12,067 nt of DNA from an uncultured Pseudomonadota bacterium (GTDB lineage: Bacteria > Myxococcota_A > UBA796 > UBA9615): contig CALCXL010000357.1 in the NCBI GenBank assembly GCA_937907595.1, positions 1-12,067 on the forward strand. Reading direction: 5' to 3'. Shown here one piece after another: positions 1 through 9,677 of the stretch. The translations under genes and the position numbers were made by a program. The first letter of the stretch is position 1. The number at the start of each line of letters is the position of its first letter. The notes under the pieces were generated by a model. It worked only from the letters and a program-made list of their open reading frames with translations. It ran no database searches and was not told the DNA's origin.

Positions 1-22
1 AAAAACCCCCCCCCCCCCCCCC
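1..22. other. A5/C17 homopolymer at window edge
   Basis: Five A are followed by seventeen C with no interruption. Nothing else in the window has a homopolymer of this length, and it sits exactly at the left boundary. It may be a sequencing or assembly artefact at a contig end, or a genuine homopolymer tract. No gene overlaps it. Bases 23-156 between it and the first gene contain no convincing ORF. They do contain a perfect 10-bp palindrome (CCACCGGTGG, 131-140) just before the ribosome binding site of the first gene. Confidence 0.6.
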
Positions 23-156
23 GGCTCGAAGGAGCGGGTAGCTTCTGCCTGCGTCCCGACTCGGGGCCGCATCTGGGGTGGGGACCGGCCCGTGGGGGGC
101 GTCCTCCAAGTTGTCGAATGCGCGGGACCACCACCGGTGGCCCGCAGGAGTGCGCC

Positions 157-531
157 GTGATTGGACCCAAGACCATCTTTCCCCTGGCAACCCTGGACTC
201 GAACACCGACGGCTCGGCGCGGACCTGGTACGTGGAGGTGCCCTTCGCCGGCGCGACGAAGACGTTGACGCTGGGGCTGTTCGTGCTGGCCGTCAGCGGC
301 AGTGGAGTCCGCCTCAACATCAAGGCGTACCAGGGCATGGATGGGGTGCGCTGGGAGTCGACGCCCTTCTGGACCGCCTTCACCGACGTGTCGGCGGAGA
401 CGTACAAGCTCGTCCAGTCGACGGACGACTTCGGGCCGCGCGTCCGGATCGAGATCGCGGTCTCGGTGAGCGGGGCGAGCGCCCAGGAGAGCGTGACCTT
501 GGAGCTGCAGGCGTCCGGCAAGCCCTTCTGA
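157..531 (+). CDS. small beta-rich hypothetical protein, first gene of coupled block
   Basis: The protein has 124 residues and no family I recognise. The GTG at 157 is chosen because AGGAG (146-150) lies six bases upstream; the in-frame ATG at 118 has no comparable site and would only add a short Gly/Thr/Arg-rich lead. Alternating hydrophobic and polar residues (TWYVEVPF, KTLTLGLFVLAV, VRIEIAVSV, SVTLELQA) predict an all-beta fold. There is no signal peptide and no cysteine. The stop TGA overlaps the ATG of the next gene (TGATG), so translation of the two is probably coupled and their products may work together. The function is unknown; a structural or binding role is a guess from the fold only. 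Confidence 0.7.
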   Translation: MIGPKTIFPLATLDSNTDGSARTWYVEVPFAGATKTLTLGLFVLAVSGSGVRLNIKAYQGMDGVRWESTPFWTAFTDVSAETYKLVQSTDDFGPRVRIEIAVSVSGASAQESVTLELQASGKPF

Positions 532-2882
532 TGGCCTGCGGCAAGCCGGAGCGCGCAGCCATCCCAAGGTCCGGGGTTGCCCTCCTTGAGGTTCCGGACT
601 TGACTCTCGCCGAGGAGATTCGGGCCGCCCAAGCCGTCGAGTCGGGGTGTGCCTGCGGAACCGCGGAGCGCAACGGGCAGGCCGAGAATGCCTATCGCCT
701 GGAGGTGAAGGAAGCGCTGCAGCAGCTGGAGGTTCTGCGGAGCCTTGGCCCATTCCTCAGCTACGCTCCCTGGTTGATGGAGGTCCACCATGACGCGTAC
801 CGCACGGTCGATCGATGGATCCGTGACGGTGAGCAGGAGCGCGGTCCCGGTCAGTCCGGCTGTGGCACGGACATCCGGGCGTCGTTGCCGTTCGACCCCA
901 ATCGGATCGCCTGGCACCGGTGGTTTTCGCAGGCCTGGACCGGTGCCGCCGGCCCTCCGGGTGCAAGGCAGGCTGCCCGCGACGCCGCCTGGCTGGTCTG
1001 GCCGCCGGACCGAAGCACCGAAAGGGCGCGACAGAGGGGCGATGGCTCCGACGATGACGTGCCGCGGATCCCGCCGCCGCCCCCTCCGCCCGTGAGACCC
1101 CCTCGGCCCCCGTCCGTGTCCAGTCGTGAGGACCTCAGCTGCGAGCGCTTCATCCGGAAGTTCTCGCTGTGGCGGTCCAGCGAGGTTGTCGGCATCGACG
1201 ACACCGACGCGTCGGTGAGCGCGGTCGATTCCGGGACCCTGATCGGTGCGGTGGTGGAGAGCCCCGGCCTCCGGGTGGCGCGGGATCTGGACGACCGCTT
1301 CAACCGCCCGATCCTGCGGTTGCTCTGCGACTACCTGCAGGACTACTACCTCCGCCTGGAGGAGCTGGCCCTGGAGGTGCCACGGACCTCCCCGGCGTTC
1401 CCCGACATCGCCGCGACCCTCTCGGGGGTGTTCCCCTTCGAGCCGGCCCCGTCGGGCGACTTCGCACGCCGCGCCTGGACGGGCTATCCCTCCGCACCGG
1501 GGGGGCCCGCTCCGCAGTCGGGGATCCCGTTCCTGGTGTTCTCCGAAGCCCCAGATGTCCTGAGCAGCACGAGCGACGATTCGCGTTGGTTGCGGATCCA
1601 CGATCACATCTTCGTGCTGTCCGTCGCGGAGGCCGCGCCGGGCGGCATCGCGTTCAACGGCGCCGTCGATGGGAGCCTGCGCCCGCCGGGCCGCGCCGCG
1701 GAGGCCGACACCATCGGTCTCGCCATTCGCCTCCTGGAACGCTCTCTGCCCGAACTCCGCTCCTGGGAGGAGCCGATCACGGACGCGACCGGCGCGCGTT
1801 TCGACTGGCCGATCGCGGTTCCCGCCAGTGGCGACATGGTCTCCGCGATGGAGGCCTGGTACGGCCCTGGGAGCCCCTACACCCTGCAGATCGTCGTGCG
1901 CGGGGACGCCATCTTCAACCCCGACGCAGGCGGGCTCGGCTGGTCGCCCGGCGCCACGGTCTTTCTCAGTCGCACCACCCAGGGCACCGGCGGCCCCGTC
2001 CAGGACACGGAGTTCAGTGTGGCCCGTCGGGCGCTGGACGCGCTGCGGGAGCAAGCGGTCAAGCAGTTCCTGAGTTCCGGGGCGCACGGTGCGAACGAGC
2101 CGTACGAGATCAAGGCAGGGGTGGTGGGCACCCTGGCCGACGCGCTCGCGACCCTCTCCGGATTGCTCCTCCACGAGTCCGGGCACGTCCTCTCCTCCAG
2201 CCAGTTCGGGGTGGGGACGGGCATCGCGAGCGACTGGTACGACGGGCCGGGGTACGACGACTTCGACGCGATCACCGCCTACCAGATGTCCCCCGGCAGC
2301 AGCGTGGTCGACCTCGACTACTTCGACAGCACCGAGTTTCCGATGGCAGTAGACGCGAGCCTGCTGACCTACCTTGGCATGCTCGCCGCGCTGCTGCCCT
2401 GGGCCGTGAATCCACTCCTCCCCCTGTCGATATCAGCGTCGCCGATCATCGCGAACCACTACGTGCTCACGCTCTACGCCGTCTGGTGGGAGTGTCTGCT
2501 GCGCCAGAACCGCGGGCCGCTGAACGCGCTGCAGAACCAGGCATGCCGGTGCGATCTGGATGGCTCCGGAAATGTCGATACCGTCCTCCTCTTCCCCCTT
2601 CAAGTGGGCAGGCTCTACGCGATGCACTGGGGATGGAGAACCTGGAACCTCGACGGCAGTCGGCCCTGCGATGACGTTCCCTTGCCCCAGAACGGAGATG
2701 AGGCTCCGAGTCGCTGGAACTGCATGTGCAATCAACTGAACTGCCAGTGTGGCGACGCACCAGGCTCCGCGGTGCCGAGGGTGTGGTGTCCCGGAGCAGG
2801 CGGGGGAGGGGGGCACGCGCTCTGGCCCTCCTGGTGCCGATGGCGGCGCTGCTGGTTGGGAGTGACTGCGGGTACACCCTGA
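531..2882 (+). CDS. large hypothetical protein with HExxH metalloprotease signature
   Basis: The 783-residue protein starts at the ATG fused to the upstream stop, which suggests translational coupling; no independent Shine-Dalgarno is obvious. Visible parts in order: an N-terminal region with two Cys (CACG) and a helical stretch; a proline linker (about residues 181-194); a mixed central region; HESGH at 548-552 after a hydrophobic run (LSGLLLHESGHVL), the form of a zincin active site; two hydrophobic segments at about 611-656 that could be membrane or buried helices; and a Cys-rich tail with DLDGSGNVD (675-683), which resembles an EF-hand or dockerin calcium loop. No metzincin third histidine follows HESGH, so the subfamily is unclear. 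There is no signal peptide. The last 30 or so residues overlap the next gene and look like out-of-frame sequence (Gly run, Trp/Arg-rich), so the native C-terminus may be shorter. Peptidase activity is inferred from the motif alone. Confidence 0.72.
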   Translation: MACGKPERAAIPRSGVALLEVPDLTLAEEIRAAQAVESGCACGTAERNGQAENAYRLEVKEALQQLEVLRSLGPFLSYAPWLMEVHHDAYRTVDRWIRDGEQERGPGQSGCGTDIRASLPFDPNRIAWHRWFSQAWTGAAGPPGARQAARDAAWLVWPPDRSTERARQRGDGSDDDVPRIPPPPPPPVRPPRPPSVSSREDLSCERFIRKFSLWRSSEVVGIDDTDASVSAVDSGTLIGAVVESPGLRVARDLDDRFNRPILRLLCDYLQDYYLRLEELALEVPRTSPAFPDIAATLSGVFPFEPAPSGDFARRAWTGYPSAPGGPAPQSGIPFLVFSEAPDVLSSTSDDSRWLRIHDHIFVLSVAEAAPGGIAFNGAVDGSLRPPGRAAEADTIGLAIRLLERSLPELRSWEEPITDATGARFDWPIAVPASGDMVSAMEAWYGPGSPYTLQIVVRGDAIFNPDAGGLGWSPGATVFLSRTTQGTGGPVQDTEFSVARRALDALREQAVKQFLSSGAHGANEPYEIKAGVVGTLADALATLSGLLLHESGHVLSSSQFGVGTGIASDWYDGPGYDDFDAITAYQMSPGSSVVDLDYFDSTEFPMAVDASLLTYLGMLAALLPWAVNPLLPLSISASPIIANHYVLTLYAVWWECLLRQNRGPLNALQNQACRCDLDGSGNVDTVLLFPLQVGRLYAMHWGWRTWNLDGSRPCDDVPLPQNGDEAPSRWNCMCNQLNCQCGDAPGSAVPRVWCPGAGGGGGHALWPSWCRWRRCWLGVTAGTP

Positions 2883-3322
2883 ACGACAAGGAGGATTGCC
2901 CGTGCTACGCGACGTGTGCCTTGCACTTCATGTGGGTGGAATGGGCCTCTCCCGACCTCGGGGGGTTCCCCGGCGAAGCACTCACTCTTAGCTGGAGCTC
3001 CGACCATCTCGCCGAGGAGTTCAACCGCGTGCGCCTGGATGAGGTCGAGGTCACCGGCCTGACCGACGTGGCGGTCTACAGTGAGGAGGGGTCGCCCGAG
3101 CTGGCCGAGGCCGAGAACGCGGGGTTTGGAACGATCGTCGGCTACCCGATCGAGGGCGAGGACATCCACGTCCGGTGGCCGATCGAATGCATCGACCCCC
3201 CTGAGGACCTGGCTGAGGGGGACGTACAGACCTCGTGGGTCTTCGATCTGCCCTACGACGACATCCCCGACCCGGGGGGACTCGTCCGGATCTTCGGCGA
3301 CCGCGACCCCGACGAAGACTGA
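2786..3322 (+). CDS. probable exported acidic Cys-containing protein
   Basis: The 178-residue product has no recognised family. GTG 2786 is preferred because GAGG (2777-2780) sits five bases upstream and the resulting N-terminus is a plain signal peptide: an Arg-rich n-region (residues 3-11), a hydrophobic core (ALALLVPMAALLVG, 12-25) and then Cys28. The residues before Cys28 (GSD) are a poor lipobox, so secretion by signal peptidase I is as likely as lipidation. GTG 2783 and ATG 2726 are alternative starts. The mature part has Cys 38, 40 and 44 close together and then an acidic beta-prone domain that could be Ig-like, ending in DRDPDED. It overlaps the end of the HExxH gene by 97 bases in another frame, so the two are probably co-transcribed. 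Confidence 0.66.
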   Translation: MSRSRRGRGARALALLVPMAALLVGSDCGYTLNDKEDCPCYATCALHFMWVEWASPDLGGFPGEALTLSWSSDHLAEEFNRVRLDEVEVTGLTDVAVYSEEGSPELAEAENAGFGTIVGYPIEGEDIHVRWPIECIDPPEDLAEGDVQTSWVFDLPYDDIPDPGGLVRIFGDRDPDED

Positions 3323-3361
3323 GCCCGGTCGCCTCCCCCCGCCCGGGTTGAACGCAGCGCT

Positions 3362-3396
3362 CGTTCGCGATCCCGGTCCGCCGTCGATCGCGAACG
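3362..3396 (+). terminator. perfect 11-bp inverted repeat, possible terminator
   Basis: CGTTCGCGATC (3362-3372) and GATCGCGAACG (3386-3396) are exact reverse complements separated by 13 bases, starting 40 bases after the stop of the exported-protein gene. A G-rich stretch rather than a T tract follows, so this is not a classical intrinsic terminator. It could be a transcript-end hairpin or a protein-binding site. Confidence 0.35.
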
Positions 3397-3427
3397 GGGA
3401 GAGGGGGGTGGAGGGCTGGGGGTGTAG

Positions 3428-3697
3428 GGCCTCGCGGGGGAGGGGAACGGCGCGGAGGCAGAGCTGAGGATCGGGAACTCGGGGACACCACGCTCTGCCG
3501 CCACCCTCGGTCCCGACTGCGTCCGGCGGTTTCGCGCCAAGGCCCTCGCCGCCTGGTCCACCGTCGCCAGGGGCGGGAGCGAGTGGCACGCGGCCTGGAC
3601 CGACGGTCCCGTCCTGACCCTGGACGCGGTCCTGCGCGCGCCCGTGGGCGACGTCCTGCACTCCACGGCGGCGCGGGTGGTGCTGGACCCGGGGTGA
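3428..3697 (+). pseudogene. probable 3' remnant of a protein-coding gene
   Basis: One plus-strand frame is open from the TAG at 3425 to the TGA at 3695-3697. From about 3518 nearly every codon ends in G or C, as in true genes here, and the residues are protein-like (CVRRFRAKALAAWSTVARG, then EWHAAWTDGPVLTLDAV to the stop). There is no ATG, GTG or TTG start and no ribosome binding site ahead of the biased part, so it looks like the 3' end of a gene whose front is lost or shifted out of frame. Codon bias between 3428 and 3517 is weaker, so the breakpoint may lie near 3500. The family is not recognised. The alternative is chance openness in GC-rich DNA. Confidence 0.38.
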
Positions 3698-3709
3698 GGC
3701 GGCCGGAGT

Positions 3710-3718
3710 TGCTACGAT
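3710..3718 (+). promoter_or_regulatory. extended -10 promoter for metzincin lipoprotein
   Basis: TGCTACGAT matches the extended -10 form TGnTAnnAT, with TACGAT at 3713-3718. It is followed after ten bases by a GGAGG ribosome binding site and gives a short leader. No good -35 hexamer is visible, which is tolerable for an extended -10 element. Confidence 0.42.
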
Positions 3719-3728
3719 CCCCAGGCTC

Positions 3729-3733
3729 GGAGG
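3729..3733 (+). promoter_or_regulatory. ribosome binding site fixing a TTG start
   Basis: GGAGG lies five bases before TTG 3739. No ATG or GTG with a comparable site exists nearby in this frame, and the open frame further upstream translates to Arg/Gly-rich junk. This site therefore decides the start of the lipoprotein gene. Confidence 0.65.
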
Positions 3734-3738
3734 TCCCC

Positions 3739-5361
3739 TTGCGCCGATCCCTGCTCTTCGCCCTGCTCTGCTGCGTCGGTTGCCCCAGCTCGGGGGCCAT
3801 CGGCGAGCCAGACGACGACGACGCAGCGAACGACGACGACACCGCGGACGACGACGACACCGCAGACGACGACGACGCAGCCAACGACGACGACACCGCC
3901 AACGACGACGACGCAGCCAACGACGACGACGCAGCCAACGACGACGACGCAGCGGACGACGACGACGCAGCCGACGACGACGACGCCACCCCCGTGCCCG
4001 CCCCCACCTGGCTGAGCGTGACCTGGCCTGCCGACGGCGCGTCGGTGGCGGTGGGCGACCTGATCGAGCTGGCCACCGACGGCCTGGACCCTGGCCCCCT
4101 GCTCATCCGCATCGACGGGGTGCAGACCGGCTTCACCTTCTTCAACATCGCCACCAGCACCGCCCAGGTGGACCTGGTGACCGAGGACCACGCCGACGGC
4201 GTGCACGCCGTGGAGTTCGAGCTGGCCCTGCACGGCCTCGTCGCCAGCATCTCCCTGGACTTCGCCAACGGCGACCTGCTGGTCTACGAGCTGGGGCCGG
4301 TGGACTTCGATCCGACCACGCCCAACTCCATCAACTTCAACGTCATCGCCTCCGCCGTCTCCGCCCAGGTCCAGGTGGAGCCGGACGTCAGCACGCCGGT
4401 GCCCTACCTCTTCGCCTACCTTCAGGATCCGAACGGCGACTACGCCCTGGGCGGCGTGAACGACACCGTCTACCGCATCGGCGCGTCGGGGTCGGAGCCC
4501 TTCGCCGGCGGGGTGCCCGGACACCCGAATGTGCCCTGGCCCACGGGCCCCTACACGATCTTCCCCTACTCGGACCCAGCGCAGGTCAGCAGCGCGATCC
4601 TGCACAGTCAGGTGGTGGTCAAGCGCGCCTTCGAGTCGGTGGAGGCAGGGCTGCTGGACCTGGACTTCTACTTCGTGTCGGGCTCGGGCACGAGCGTGGG
4701 CAGCACGCCCTCCAGCGGCGACTTCGGCGACTTCGTGGCCGCTCTGGAGTCGGCGTTCCTGGGGGCCGACATCGGCCTGGGCACCCTGCGCTACTTCGAC
4801 CTGCCGTCGCTGCCGAACAACCGCGTCAGCAGCTACAGCGAGCTGACCGACCTGTTCCGTCAGTCGGTGAGCGGAACCGAGCGGGTGCTGCCGATCTTCA
4901 TCGTGGACGACCTCGACCTGCCCGACGCCGACGCGGCTGGCATCGCGGCCCACGTCCCGGGCCCCGCCCTGGCCGGCGGCACGGGCCAGTCGGGGGTGGC
5001 GATGGTGGCGTCTCACATCCTGTCCGGCGACGCCACGACGGCGGCGTCCCTGGCCGCGCACGAGATCGGCCACTTCCTGGGGCTCTACCACACGTCCGAG
5101 ATCGGGGGCGGGCAGCACGACGAGCTGGTGGACACCGTCGTGTCGTGCGACTCCGTGGACTGCTGGCAGACCAACGTGATGGACCTCTACCTCTACGGCG
5201 CCACCAACTTCAGCGACGATCAGGGCTGGGTGATGCTGCGCCATCCCCTGGTGGATCTGGTCCCCCTGGCGACGCTGCCGGCCCGGGACGCCGCGTGGAG
5301 CCTGCCGCCCCTCAATGCGCCGGGCGGCGCGTTCTGCCAGGTGGGGCTGCCCACCGAGTGA
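3739..5361 (+). CDS. metzincin-type zinc metalloprotease lipoprotein with Asp-rich linker
   Basis: The 540-residue protein begins with TTG after a strong ribosome binding site. The N-terminus is a short signal peptide (RRSLLFALLCCVGC) with a candidate lipidated Cys in CVGC; the lipobox is imperfect. Residues 25-83 are ten units of [DN]DDD[AT]A, a flexible acidic tether. A beta-rich, Ig-like region follows (about 86-220), then a catalytic domain with HEIGHFLGLYH at 441-451, the complete HExxHxxGxxH zinc site, and the Met-turn NVM with Met481. By family knowledge it is a secreted zinc endopeptidase held at a membrane; the closest metzincin group (possibly pappalysin-like) cannot be settled by eye. 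Cys pairs near the active site (SCDSVDC) may form a disulfide. It has its own promoter and is probably a single-gene unit. The substrate is unknown. Confidence 0.86.
   Translation: MRRSLLFALLCCVGCPSSGAIGEPDDDDAANDDDTADDDDTADDDDAANDDDTANDDDAANDDDAANDDDAADDDDAADDDDATPVPAPTWLSVTWPADGASVAVGDLIELATDGLDPGPLLIRIDGVQTGFTFFNIATSTAQVDLVTEDHADGVHAVEFELALHGLVASISLDFANGDLLVYELGPVDFDPTTPNSINFNVIASAVSAQVQVEPDVSTPVPYLFAYLQDPNGDYALGGVNDTVYRIGASGSEPFAGGVPGHPNVPWPTGPYTIFPYSDPAQVSSAILHSQVVVKRAFESVEAGLLDLDFYFVSGSGTSVGSTPSSGDFGDFVAALESAFLGADIGLGTLRYFDLPSLPNNRVSSYSELTDLFRQSVSGTERVLPIFIVDDLDLPDADAAGIAAHVPGPALAGGTGQSGVAMVASHILSGDATTAASLAAHEIGHFLGLYHTSEIGGGQHDELVDTVVSCDSVDCWQTNVMDLYLYGATNFSDDQGWVMLRHPLVDLVPLATLPARDAAWSLPPLNAPGGAFCQVGLPTE
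3811..3987 (+). repeat. 18-bp tandem repeats encoding Asp-rich hexapeptides
   Basis: Nine full 18-bp units and one partial unit, built mostly from GAC with GCA, GCC, ACC or AAC, encode 59 residues of the form [DN]DDD[AT]A. The units are similar but not identical, so this is an older array. It is the surface spacer between the lipid anchor and the folded domains. Acidic spacers like this recur on lipoproteins in Myxococcota-like genomes. The array could also bind calcium. Confidence 0.85.
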
Positions 5362-5458
5362 GCGCCCGGGCGGATCGCGGCCCAGCGGGGTCGACGGGGG
5401 GACGGCGGCGGCGATCCCGAGAGGGGCGCACGGTGTCCCAAGCTGAGCGAGAACAACG

Positions 5459-5489
5459 CCGACCGCCGGCGAAGGTCACCGGCGGTCGG
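5459..5489 (-). terminator. perfect 11-bp hairpin between convergent genes
   Basis: CCGACCGCCGG (5459-5469) and CCGGCGGTCGG (5479-5489) are exact reverse complements with a nine-base loop. The hairpin lies between the ends of the lipoprotein gene (5361) and the RRM gene (5522). On the minus strand it starts 33 bases after the RRM stop and is followed by a weakly T-rich run (GTTGTTCT), so it best fits a terminator for the RRM transcript. It may also stop the convergent transcript. Nothing else stands out in 5362-5521. Confidence 0.55.
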
Positions 5490-5521
5490 AGGTCGTCGCA
5501 GCCAGGGCCTGGCCGCCTTGG

Positions 5522-6190
5522 CTAGTAGTCGTCGTCGACGAAGTCGTCGAAGGAGCGCCCGCGCTTGCTGGGGCCGCCTCCCCGACCGCGCCGCGGCTTG
5601 TTGGCGAAGGCGTCCTCGCGGGGCGGCGCCGCCTTGGCGCGTGCGGCGATCTGCTTCTTTGCCTTCTTGGGGATCCGGTCCGCCTTGCGTGGGCGTTCGG
5701 GCGGGCCCTCCTCCTCCGGGGGGGCGCCAAAGGGCACCGGCGGAGGACGCGGGGGTCCGCCGTAGCCGCCGCCTGAGGGACGCGGAGGTCCTCCGTAGCC
5801 GCCGCCCGGGGGACGTGGGGGCCCACCGTAGCCACCGCTGGGGGGGCGCGGAGGGCCGCCATAGCCGCCGCCCGGAGGGGCTCCGCTCCCGCGCACGATC
5901 ACCTCGGATCGCCCGCCGGGGCGCGGCGCCATGCCGGCACCAGCCCGACCCTGCGCTTCGTGCACGCGGATGTTGCGGCCGCCGATGTCGGCGCCGTCAA
6001 GGTTCTTGATTGCCTCTGAAGCTTCTTCGGCGGTCTCGTAGGTCACGAAGCCGAAGCCTCGGGACCGACCGGTCTCGCGATCGTTGATGATCACGGCGTC
6101 GGTCACGTTGCCGAAGGGTTCAAAAGTACGGCGGAGGTCTTGCTCGTCGGCAGCCCACGGCAGGCCGCCTACGAAGAGTCTGTTGGTCAT
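5522..6190 (-). CDS. RRM-domain RNA-binding protein with Gly/Pro/Arg repeats
   Basis: The 222-residue protein starts at ATG 6190, placed directly before the RRM; the longer open frame to 6286 adds non-conserved sequence. An RRM fills residues 3-78, with RNP2 LFVGGL (5-10) and RNP1 RGFGFVTY (44-51), so the aromatic RNA-stacking positions are present. Then come four 11-residue repeats GGGYGGPPRPP (107-150), a basic Lys/Arg segment (about 166-212) and an acidic end (FDDFVDDDY). This is the plan of bacterial glycine-rich RRM proteins, which bind single-stranded RNA and are often cold-induced. The Pro-rich repeats, basic segment and acidic tail make it longer than the roughly 100-residue minimal forms. 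A purine-rich GGAGAAGAGCGAG precedes the start, with the GGAG core rather distant at 15 bases. It lies 118 bases after the kinase gene on the same strand but has a candidate promoter of its own. Confidence 0.9.
   Translation of the reverse strand: MTNRLFVGGLPWAADEQDLRRTFEPFGNVTDAVIINDRETGRSRGFGFVTYETAEEASEAIKNLDGADIGGRNIRVHEAQGRAGAGMAPRPGGRSEVIVRGSGAPPGGGYGGPPRPPSGGYGGPPRPPGGGYGGPPRPSGGGYGGPPRPPPVPFGAPPEEEGPPERPRKADRIPKKAKKQIAARAKAAPPREDAFANKPRRGRGGGPSKRGRSFDDFVDDDY
5741..5872 (-). repeat. four 33-bp tandem repeats encoding GGGYGGPPRPP
   Basis: Four in-frame units encode near-identical 11-residue repeats, with G/S variation at the first position and P/S at the last. They form a low-complexity arm with evenly spaced Tyr and Arg, comparable in composition to RGG/YGG-type arms of RNA-binding proteins. 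Confidence 0.8.
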
Positions 6191-6240
6191 CAGGGGCTCG
6201 CTCTTCTCCGAGGGAGCGGTTGATAGGAAGAAAGCACGGG

Positions 6241-6290
6241 GCGATTGTTGCACAGACCGCGGGCGGTCGGCAGGGCGATGGCGCAATCGC
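6241..6290. repeat. nested inverted repeats between kinase and RRM genes
   Basis: GCGATTG (6241-6247) pairs with CAATCGC (6284-6290). Inside lies a second inverted repeat, GACCGC (6255-6260) with GCGGTC (6263-6268), whose central bases would open to form a loop. It lies just downstream of the kinase stop, so it could end that transcript. It also overlaps the candidate promoter of the RRM gene and could bind a regulator. Neither role is shown. Confidence 0.35.
6244..6252 (-). promoter_or_regulatory. candidate extended -10 promoter of RRM gene
   Basis: On the minus strand TGCAACAAT matches the extended -10 pattern TGnTATAAT at TG and at four of six hexamer positions, and it resembles the TGCTACGAT ahead of the lipoprotein gene. 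It would give a leader of about 45 bases. A -35 element is weak (TGCCGA at a spacing of 17). Confidence 0.3.
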
Positions 6291-6308
6291 GGCGGCTGGC
6301 CGGCGCGA

Positions 6309-9677
<3,369 letters not shown>

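Larger units (their letters stand above)
3323..3738. other. 416-bp interval without an intact gene
   Basis: This interval between the exported protein and the metzincin lipoprotein contains a perfect 11-bp inverted repeat (3362-3396), a G-rich stretch (about 3397-3450), a coding-like frame without a start (3428-3697), and a promoter and ribosome binding site for the next gene (3710-3733). No RNA gene or mobile element is apparent. Confidence 0.6.

Noticed and set aside
78..530. Extension of the HExxH gene upstream to an ATG at 78
   Set aside because: This would overlap the small protein at 157-531 throughout and adds Arg/Asp/Gly-rich shadow sequence. The TGATG junction at 531 is a better start.
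1169..2674. A 501-codon plus-strand frame inside the HExxH gene
   Set aside because: It is almost wholly Arg/Gly/Pro, with no hydrophobic core, and is an out-of-frame shadow of the gene at 531-2882.
2732..3661. A 309-codon minus-strand frame across the exported-protein gene and the interval
   Set aside because: No ribosome site or domain is present, and the plus-strand frame there has a proper signal peptide; the open frame reflects base composition.
3712..5244. A 510-codon minus-strand frame opposite the metzincin lipoprotein
   Set aside because: It is Val/His/Gly-rich and turns the Asp repeats into Val-Val-Val runs, a mirror of the real gene.
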